Source of the DNA: CAYJBP01 sp964372025
GTDB lineage: Bacteria; Bacillota; Dehalobacteriia; UBA4068
Assembly: GCA_964372025.1 (NCBI GenBank)
Contig: CAYJPF010000072.1
Coordinates: 1-12,883, forward strand
Direction: 5' to 3'
DNA: 12,883 nucleotides
Below, piece by piece: positions 7,194-12,883 of the stretch. Every line of letters begins with the position of its first letter. The stretch's first letter is position 1. The position numbers and the translations under genes are program-made. Below the pieces are notes generated by a model. It had not been told where the DNA came from. It was given only the letters and a program-made list of their open reading frames with translations, and made no database searches.

Positions 7194-8690
7194 ATGATTA
7201 CTATTCAAAAATCGGGAATTCCTATTTATTTACAGATATATAATGCTATCTGTGATGATATTAAAGAAGGGCGGCTAACCGTAGGCAGCCATCTTGAGGC
7301 CGAGCGAATTCTTGCTAAAAAATTAGGTGTTAACCGCAATACGGTACGCAGGGCTTATCAAAAATTACATGATGAAGGCTATCTTATCACCCGGCAAGGC
7401 AGTGCCCATTATATTCAGGCCGGCAACTTGCATACAAATTTAAATATCTCGCCCGATGATTGTGATATAGAATATATTTCGCCCTTGGTATATGTAGAAC
7501 ATAATGATGGCCTAAGCTTTGATGATGGTATTTATGGCCGGGCAGTGGGGCGGCGGCAAATGCCCAATAGCTACTATTTTATGGGAATTATGACACCGCC
7601 GGATTTATACCCTACCCAACTTATCAATCAAACTTTAACCGAATTAATTGCATCTAAAGGGGCAGAATTATATGATTATTGCAGCTCCAAAGGGCTACCT
7701 TTGCTTAGAAGCGAAATCTGCCGCCACTTAGAAAAAAAGCGGATTGATGTACCACCGGGGCAAGTTGTAATCGGTAATGAAGTTATTCAATTGGCCGATT
7801 ATCTGCTACATATTTATATTAAGCCCGGCGATATCATCATTACCGAAGAGCCGGTATTTACCCATATTCATCAAATATTTAAACTGCATCAAGCCAAAGT
7901 AATTACCATTCCTATGGACGAATACGGTATCAGAACCGACTTATTACATAAAGAGCTTAAAAAACATAAGCCCAAACTGCTGTATCTTACCCCTGATATG
8001 CATAATCCTACTAATATTTCCATGTCGCTTAGTAGGCGCTTAGAGCTTTTAAACTTGGCTCGCCAATACGAAGTTCCGGTAATAGAGCAAACATTTTGCG
8101 ATGATTTAGGCTTAGATGCCGCCAGCATACCACCGCTTAAAGCCTTAGATACAGATAATTTTGTAATTTATATAGGTAGTTTTAATAATAGTTTTACCCA
8201 AAGCATGCCAATTTCCTATGTGGTTGCTAACCCACGCACCACAAGCGCCCTGGTTAAGATGATTCAGATGACAGTTTATCAAATCGATACCTTTAGCCAG
8301 CATATTCTGGCCGAATGTTTAAAAAACGGCACTTATAATCAACATTTAGCCAAGGTAAAGCAAGCCTATCAGCAAAAACAAGCCATCATGTATCAACAAT
8401 TAGATAAATATAGTAACCTGGGGCTAAGCTATATTAAAGGCCAAGGTGGCGGCGTGGTTTGGTGCAAATTGCCGGCTTATGTTAATGCCAAAAAGCTTTT
8501 ACTCAGAGCCCAAGAAGAACGCATATTTTTTCATCCCGGTACTTTGTTTTTTCCGGATAGCAAGCAAGGCAAGCGGCATATCCGTTTAAGCTTTTTATAC
8601 CCTTCGCTATCCGAAATTGTAGAAGGCATAGACAAGCTTGCCGCTATTATCAAAGAGCAAAAATCAGCAATCAAAAATCTTAAGGAGTGA
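7194..8690 (+). CDS. GntR/MocR-family regulator with degenerate PLP site
   Basis: A DNA-binding regulator of 498 residues: winged helix about 1-75 (PIYLQIYNAI, then GVNRNTVRRAYQKLHDEGYL), a linker, and a fold-type I aminotransferase-like domain about 130-490. The alignment to MocR proteins is clear (GLPLLRSEICRHL, LTPDMHNPTNISMSLSRR, HIRLSF with Arg464). Where family members have a GTFSKT-type motif with the PLP-binding lysine, this protein has GSFNNS, with Asn332 at the lysine position. Seven residues later the usual Arg is Pro339, and the EDDY motif that holds the pyridine ring is EQTF (298-301). Against GabR, the spacing between the Tyr and Lys positions is preserved, so the changes are substitutions and not misalignment. 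Covalent PLP binding is therefore unlikely. AAAGGAG (7183-7189) precedes ATG 7194. It likely controls this operon through the direct repeats at 5131-5165. Family call firm; loss of cofactor inferred. Confidence 0.92.
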   Translation: MITIQKSGIPIYLQIYNAICDDIKEGRLTVGSHLEAERILAKKLGVNRNTVRRAYQKLHDEGYLITRQGSAHYIQAGNLHTNLNISPDDCDIEYISPLVYVEHNDGLSFDDGIYGRAVGRRQMPNSYYFMGIMTPPDLYPTQLINQTLTELIASKGAELYDYCSSKGLPLLRSEICRHLEKKRIDVPPGQVVIGNEVIQLADYLLHIYIKPGDIIITEEPVFTHIHQIFKLHQAKVITIPMDEYGIRTDLLHKELKKHKPKLLYLTPDMHNPTNISMSLSRRLELLNLARQYEVPVIEQTFCDDLGLDAASIPPLKALDTDNFVIYIGSFNNSFTQSMPISYVVANPRTTSALVKMIQMTVYQIDTFSQHILAECLKNGTYNQHLAKVKQAYQQKQAIMYQQLDKYSNLGLSYIKGQGGGVVWCKLPAYVNAKKLLLRAQEERIFFHPGTLFFPDSKQGKRHIRLSFLYPSLSEIVEGIDKLAAIIKEQKSAIKNLKE

Positions 8691-8695
8691 AAAAA

Positions 8696-9658
8696 TTGGA
8701 AAACAAAAGAATTGATTTGCCAATGTGCGGCATTTGTACTTTTGGTAAATATCCTTTTTGCAGTGATTTATCCCAGCTAAGCTCGGATATTGATGTAGCC
8801 ATACTAGGGGCCCCCTTTGATATGGGTACCGATTTTAGGCCGGGAGCACGCTTTGCACCGCGAGCTATTCGCCAGGCTTCGATGCTGGATGCCCATTCGC
8901 CCAGTAAAGGCATTTACTATGCCGAAAGGGATTGCTACTATTTAAAAGATGCCAAAATTGTAGATTGTGGCGATTCGGATATGCTGATGTCTGATAGCGA
9001 ATATTGCATTAAACGCATCGAAGAAGATGTGCGAGCCATTGCCGCTAAGGGTATTATGCCCCTGGTTATCGGTGGCGACCATACCACTACCACGCCGGTA
9101 GTTCGTGGCTTAAACGAGGTAGGCGATTTTACTATTATCCATATCGATGCCCATTTAGATTGGACAGATGGGCCTGCTCATATCAAAATCAGCCAAGGTA
9201 GCCCTATGCGTCGTGCTGCGGAATGCCCTTATGTATTGCCGATGGTTCATATTGGCATCCGCTGGGTGGGCAGCAGTGGCCCGCAAGATTTTGCCGATGC
9301 CAGGGCCCATGGCGATCAAATTATCTTTGCCCGCGAAGTGCGCCAAGATGGCGTGCAGGCTGTTTTAAATCGTATTCCTAAATCAGAGCAATACTATATT
9401 ACGCTGGATGTTGATGGTTTTGATCCTTCGATTATACCGGCTACCGGCACCCCTTCAGCCGGCGGCCTTACCTATTACGAGGTAGTTGATATTTTGGCCG
9501 GAGTTGCTAAAATGGGTAAAGTAATTGGCATGGATGTTGTGGAATTAGCACCCAATTATGATGCCAGCGACGCTTCTAGCTTGCAAATTGCCCAAGTTAT
9601 ATACGAAACTCTGGCCAATATCCTCTACGAGCAACAATTGCGCGAAGAAAAGCAATAA
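8696..9658 (+). CDS. Ureohydrolase B (arginase/agmatinase family)
   Basis: The second amidinohydrolase, also 320 residues, with a fully canonical metal site: His129 in GGDHT, Asp151, His153 and Asp155 in DAHLDWTD, Asp238, Asp240 and Asp243-Pro244 in LDVDGFDP, and Glu283 in VELAP. The N-terminus carries MCGICTFGKYPFC, matching the CxICT motif of paralog A. TTG 8696 is chosen because AAGGAG (8682-8687) lies 8 nt upstream. An in-frame GTG at 8687 overlaps that ribosome site and is unlikely to be used. The ribosome site lies inside the last codons of the regulator and the two genes are 5 nt apart, so their translation is probably coupled. Having two related enzymes suggests either two related guanidino substrates or a mixed oligomer. 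The exact substrate is unknown. Confidence 0.9.
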   Translation: MENKRIDLPMCGICTFGKYPFCSDLSQLSSDIDVAILGAPFDMGTDFRPGARFAPRAIRQASMLDAHSPSKGIYYAERDCYYLKDAKIVDCGDSDMLMSDSEYCIKRIEEDVRAIAAKGIMPLVIGGDHTTTTPVVRGLNEVGDFTIIHIDAHLDWTDGPAHIKISQGSPMRRAAECPYVLPMVHIGIRWVGSSGPQDFADARAHGDQIIFAREVRQDGVQAVLNRIPKSEQYYITLDVDGFDPSIIPATGTPSAGGLTYYEVVDILAGVAKMGKVIGMDVVELAPNYDASDASSLQIAQVIYETLANILYEQQLREEKQ

Positions 9659-9684
9659 TAAGCCATTTTTTAGGAGGATTATCT

Positions 9685-10212
9685 ATGGAAACACTTACTC
9701 GTTTAAATAGCTATATGCGCCCTATAGAGCGTTTTTTAATGGCCATAACCGTTGGCGGCATGACCACCCTTTTAATCGCCAATGTATTATTTAGGGCTAT
9801 GGGCAGCAGTTTAAGCTTTGCCGAAGAATTAGGCGGAGTTTTAATGGTAGCTTGCACCTATTTAGGATGCCCTTATTGCGTGCGCAAATGCAAACATGTA
9901 AGGATGAGTGCCATTATCGAAAATATGCCACCTAAGGTAGGCAAAAACTATTCAATAATAATCGATTTTATTACTGCTTCAATCTTTGCCTTTTTGGCTT
10001 ATCAGGTTGGCCTATACTGCCTGGATGTATTTACCATGGGTGCTGCCACCTTGGTACTAAAAATCCCCCGTTGGGTTTGTATTAGCCCTGTGGTTATTGG
10101 ATTGGCTTTAACCAGCATTCAGTACTATATCCTCACGATTATGAACATCATTGATAAGGAAAATTTTTGGATTGGAACAGAGCGCCGCTTAGGCGATCCC
10201 GATACAGAATAG
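9685..10212 (+). CDS. dctQ: TRAP transporter small membrane subunit (DctQ type)
   Basis: The small membrane subunit of a tripartite ATP-independent periplasmic-type transporter, which works with DctM and the binding protein to import organic acids using an ion gradient. It has 175 residues and four predicted membrane segments (about 17-38, 47-66, 90-112 and 131-153), as usual for DctQ. The loop after segment 2 holds an unusual set of cysteines, C57, C62, C65 and C69, including a CPYC motif. AGGAGG (9672-9677) precedes ATG 9685 by 7 nt. It starts 26 nt after ureohydrolase B, tying the transporter to the catabolic genes. Confidence 0.88.
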   Translation: METLTRLNSYMRPIERFLMAITVGGMTTLLIANVLFRAMGSSLSFAEELGGVLMVACTYLGCPYCVRKCKHVRMSAIIENMPPKVGKNYSIIIDFITASIFAFLAYQVGLYCLDVFTMGAATLVLKIPRWVCISPVVIGLALTSIQYYILTIMNIIDKENFWIGTERRLGDPDTE

Positions 10213-10246
10213 TTAGTTTTAGATGATAATTTGGGAGGTATTATAG

Positions 10247-11533
10247 ATGATTATTTGTTTAATCGTGATTGCGGTATTGATTATTTCTTTATTAATGGGC
10301 ATACCGATGGCTATCGGTTTGGCTATTGCCGGTTTAATTACCATGATGCTTGAATTCCCCGGCATGGAATTAACCATGGCCATGCAACAAATGTATACCG
10401 GCTTAAGCTCGTTTACCCTTTTGGCCGTGCCAATGTTTATGCTAGCTGCCGAAATTATGTGCCAGGGCCAATGTGCCGATCGCTTATTACGCCTAATGCG
10501 CACATTTCTTGGTCATTTACCGGGTGGAACAGCCATCACTTCGGTAGGAACCTGTACTTTATTTGGGGCGGTTTCCGGCTCTACACAGGCTACCTTTGTG
10601 GCTATCGGCAAGCCGATGATGAAATCATTAAGAGAGCAAAAATATGATGATTCACATAGTGTGGGCATGCTGATGAGCTCGGCTACCATTGCTTTATTAA
10701 TCCCACCCAGTATTAGCATGATTATCTATTGTGTAGTAGCTAATACTTCGGTAGGCGAAATGTTTATTGCCGGCATTGGCCCGGGCATTATGTTTTGTAT
10801 TCTATTTATGCTCTACGAAGCCTATTATGCCAAAAAAAATAATATCCCAACCAGCCCCAAAGCCAGCAGTAAAGAGGTTTTGGCTGCCATCAAAGGCGCA
10901 CTTTTGCCTTTGGGCTTTCCGGCCTTGGTGCTTGGTGGTATTTATTCAGGCCTTTTTAGCCCCACCGAGGCCGCCGCTGCTTCTTGCTTATATGCCTTTA
11001 TCATCGAGTTTTTTATCTATCGCTCGATTAACTTTAAAAAACTTTATCAGGCTTTGGTAAATATTGGCATTGTAACTGCATCTTGCTTTGTTTTGGTAGG
11101 CACCGGCCAAATCCTATCCTGGGTATTAAGCTTTGCGGCTATTCCGCAGCTAATGGCCGGCGGTGTTGCCGATATGGGGCTTAGCGCCAATCAGTTTTTA
11201 TTATTGGTATCGGTAGTATTTTTTATTGGTTGTATGTTTATGGATTCTATACCCTTAAACTATGTATTGGTACCAATTTTTGCCCCGATTGGTTTAAGCC
11301 TAGGCATAGACCCGATTCACTTAGGCCTAATTGTGGTTGTTCAAACTGCAATCGGCTGTGTTACCCCGCCTTTTGGCTATAATCTATTTACCGCTATGGC
11401 TATCTTCGATTTGCCCTATACAACGGTTATTCGTAAAGTATGGCCTTATCTGCTTATTTGTATTATCGCCTCGGTTATTTTAGTATTTTTCCCCGGAGTA
11501 ACACTACTCCTACGCAATCTGGTATTTGGTTAG
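10247..11533 (+). CDS. dctM: TRAP transporter large permease (DctM type)
   Basis: The main membrane channel of the TRAP transporter, 428 residues with about a dozen hydrophobic segments throughout. Typical DctM features include the repeated-half layout, PPSISMIIYCVV in the first half and TPPFGYNLFTAM in the second. It would move the substrate delivered by DctP into the cytoplasm with sodium or proton co-transport, as known for the family. GGGAGG (10233-10238) precedes ATG 10247 by 8 nt, and the gene starts 35 nt after dctQ. No truncation or frameshift is seen. Confidence 0.93.
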   Translation: MIICLIVIAVLIISLLMGIPMAIGLAIAGLITMMLEFPGMELTMAMQQMYTGLSSFTLLAVPMFMLAAEIMCQGQCADRLLRLMRTFLGHLPGGTAITSVGTCTLFGAVSGSTQATFVAIGKPMMKSLREQKYDDSHSVGMLMSSATIALLIPPSISMIIYCVVANTSVGEMFIAGIGPGIMFCILFMLYEAYYAKKNNIPTSPKASSKEVLAAIKGALLPLGFPALVLGGIYSGLFSPTEAAAASCLYAFIIEFFIYRSINFKKLYQALVNIGIVTASCFVLVGTGQILSWVLSFAAIPQLMAGGVADMGLSANQFLLLVSVVFFIGCMFMDSIPLNYVLVPIFAPIGLSLGIDPIHLGLIVVVQTAIGCVTPPFGYNLFTAMAIFDLPYTTVIRKVWPYLLICIIASVILVFFPGVTLLLRNLVFG

Positions 11534-11576
11534 GCAACTAACTAATAATAAAAAATTCAAAAGGAGAATGAAGTCT

Positions 11577-12698
11577 ATGAAAAAGAAATTGTTATTAGCT
11601 CTACTGATGGTTATTGTTTTTTCGATGTTGATGTTATCTGCTTGTGGTGGCGAGCAAGAACCTGCTGCTCCTGCCGAACCTGCTGCTGATGCCACCGAAG
11701 ATGCCGATGCCACCGAAGATGATGGCGAAGCTACCGCTGCTGTTACCTTAGAACAACGTACTTTTAAAGTTTCTCATGAATCCGGCTCGGAAGGCCCTTT
11801 GCAGCTTTATACCGAAGCCCTAAATGAGCATTTAAAAACCTTAAGCGATGGTGCTTATGATTTGCAAATATTTAGCGTTGGCCAATTAGGCGATTCTTTA
11901 GCTGTTGTAGAGCAATGCCAATCGGGCGCTTTAGATATGGTTATCGGCGGTTTTGGTAATTATGCCAGCATTACCGATGGTTTATCCGGCGTTTTAGGCT
12001 TGCCTTATGTGCTGCCCAGCAATATGGAAGATGTTGTAACAATGATGCGCGAAAGCGAATCGGCCGCTATGATGGCCGCAGAAGTTAGCAAAAAGAATAT
12101 TCATGTGCTTAGTTTCCCCTGCGAAGGCTCGGAGTGGTGGTCTTCTACCTTCCCGATTAGCACCCCCGAAGATATGGCCGGCCGCGACTTCCGTGTATAT
12201 ATGTCGCCAATTGCCTTAGCCACATTCGAAGGTTATGGCACCAATGCTACCCCTATTCCCTTTACCGAGGTATATAGCTCGTTGCAACTTGGGGTAGTAG
12301 AAGGCCAATGCAATTCGCTAACCTCGATTAAGGATATGAAGTTTTACGAAGTACAGGATTATCTGATTGATAATGGCGCATCTTATTTGATTTACTTATT
12401 TGGCATGAATAATGATACTTGGAATTCTTTACCTGCCGAAGGCCAAGCTATCTTTATGGAAGCTATTGCTTTAGCCGAAGAGGAGTATTATGCCAGCATC
12501 TATGCCGGCGAAGAGGATTTGATCAAATTCTTTGAAGACGAAGGCCTAACTGTAAGCCGCCTAACCGATGAAGAAAAAGCGGCCTTTAAAGCTTTGGTTA
12601 CCGATGTTCCCGATATCTTTGTAGAAGAGTTCCCCGATCAGGAAGTAGCTCGTGCCATAGTAGATCAATTTATAGCCGATTCTGCTGCCTATAATTAG
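11577..12698 (+). CDS. dctP: TRAP transporter substrate-binding lipoprotein (DctP type)
   Basis: The extracellular solute-binding subunit, 373 residues. It begins with a lipoprotein signal peptide with lipobox LSAC and lipidated Cys23, as expected for a Gram-positive cell, followed by an acidic Ala/Glu/Asp linker to about residue 57. The binding domain then follows. FRVYMSP carries Arg206, the position that in DctP proteins grips the substrate carboxylate; PIPFTEVYSSLQLGVVEGQ is the classic family motif just after it. The ligand is therefore probably a carboxylate, and in this operon perhaps a guanidino or amide acid. ATG 11577 is chosen because AAGGAG (11561-11566) lies 10 nt upstream and the signal peptide starts there. 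The longer in-frame GTG at 11526 overlaps dctM, and ATG 11568 is too close to the ribosome site. It is the last gene of the operon. Confidence 0.92.
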   Translation: MKKKLLLALLMVIVFSMLMLSACGGEQEPAAPAEPAADATEDADATEDDGEATAAVTLEQRTFKVSHESGSEGPLQLYTEALNEHLKTLSDGAYDLQIFSVGQLGDSLAVVEQCQSGALDMVIGGFGNYASITDGLSGVLGLPYVLPSNMEDVVTMMRESESAAMMAAEVSKKNIHVLSFPCEGSEWWSSTFPISTPEDMAGRDFRVYMSPIALATFEGYGTNATPIPFTEVYSSLQLGVVEGQCNSLTSIKDMKFYEVQDYLIDNGASYLIYLFGMNNDTWNSLPAEGQAIFMEAIALAEEEYYASIYAGEEDLIKFFEDEGLTVSRLTDEEKAAFKALVTDVPDIFVEEFPDQEVARAIVDQFIADSAAYN

Positions 12699-12753
12699 TG
12701 GCAAGCGCCTCGGGCAAAGACCAATCGAATTAACTGTTGTCTAAAGTTTTACT

Positions 12754-12820
12754 CAATTTTTTACAAAAAATTGCGGGGGTATTGGGGGCAGAGCCCCCAA
12801 GGTCTTAAAAAGGTTTTAAG
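12754..12820. terminator. Cluster of three hairpins after dctP
   Basis: Three perfect inverted repeats lie in a row: CAATTTTTT/AAAAAATTG (12754-12773), TTGGGGGC-AGA-GCCCCCAA (12782-12800) and CTTAAAA-AGG-TTTTAAG (12804-12820). None is followed by a clean run of Ts, so this is not a standard intrinsic terminator, but its place after the operon suggests transcript ending or 3' protection. The G-runs stand out in this AT-rich DNA and may mark a dispersed repeat. The rest of 12699-12883 shows only TTGACG (12854-12859) and a purine-rich AAGGAAAG near the right edge, possibly leading to a gene outside the window. Confidence 0.45.
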
Positions 12821-12883
12821 CCAAGCCAAAAAAACTAAGCAAGCAAATCCAAATTGACGGATAAAAGCAGCAAGGAAAGAAGA

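Noticed and set aside
6133..9658. Naming the two ureohydrolases agmatinase (speB)
   Set aside because: The family is clear but the specificity loops do not match a subtype I can recognise, and the TRAP context points to a carboxylate, so a symbol would overstate the evidence.
11526..11576. GTG 11526 as the dctP start
   Set aside because: It would add a charged stretch before the lipoprotein signal peptide and overlap dctM; the ribosome site at 11561-11566 fits ATG 11577.
12719..12725. A third, inverted ATTGGTC copy after dctP
   Set aside because: Only a 7-base match; one or two such matches are expected by chance in a window of this size, and no promoter adjoins it.

Overview
The window comes from a low-GC Gram-positive bacterium, most likely an anaerobic Clostridia-type member of the Bacillota. 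The signs are a class B sortase, a wall-anchored multi-domain adhesin, a lipoprotein-type TRAP binding protein, strong AGGAGG ribosome sites, some TTG starts and AT-rich sigma-A promoters. All credible genes are on the + strand. A run of 100 Ns at 1362-1461 inside a tandem repeat shows this is a draft scaffold.

Region 1 (about 121-5054) is a two-gene surface module. A class B sortase (269-1063) is followed by a very large secreted adhesin (1132-4921). The adhesin has a signal peptide, a Gly/Ser/Asp repeat stalk broken by the gap, an MSCRAMM-like N-terminal domain, five CnaB/SpaA modules that each keep the Lys/Glu/Asn isopeptide residues, a larger fimbrial-type domain, and a C-terminal sorting signal that reads LPQTD instead of LPxTG. 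The adhesin changes frame across the Ns. Removing the Ns restores one open frame, so this is a gap-size artefact and not a frameshift. Upstream of the sortase, a TGTAAC-N5-TGTAAC direct repeat sits 11 bp before an extended -10 box, an arrangement that fits control by an OmpR-family (WalR-like) regulator. A 17-bp perfect hairpin ends the module.

Region 2 (5131-12698) looks like one catabolic operon: nitrilase-superfamily amidase, ureohydrolase A, GntR/MocR-type regulator, ureohydrolase B, then a complete TRAP transporter in the order DctQ, DctM, DctP. It has a textbook promoter (TTGCAT-17-TATAAT, 5168-5196) with two direct repeats of AAAATTGGTC just upstream, an arrangement typical of MocR operators. 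My reading is uptake of a guanidino- or amide-bearing carboxylate by the TRAP system, release of urea by the ureohydrolases and hydrolysis of an amide or carbamoyl group by the nitrilase. The exact substrate cannot be read from sequence.

The most unusual point is the regulator. It has the full MocR layout, but its aminotransferase-like domain has lost the PLP-binding lysine and other cofactor contacts. This suggests a MocR protein that senses its ligand without covalently bound PLP. Stretches without genes (1-268, 4922-5281, 12699-12883) hold promoters, operators and hairpins, described individually.
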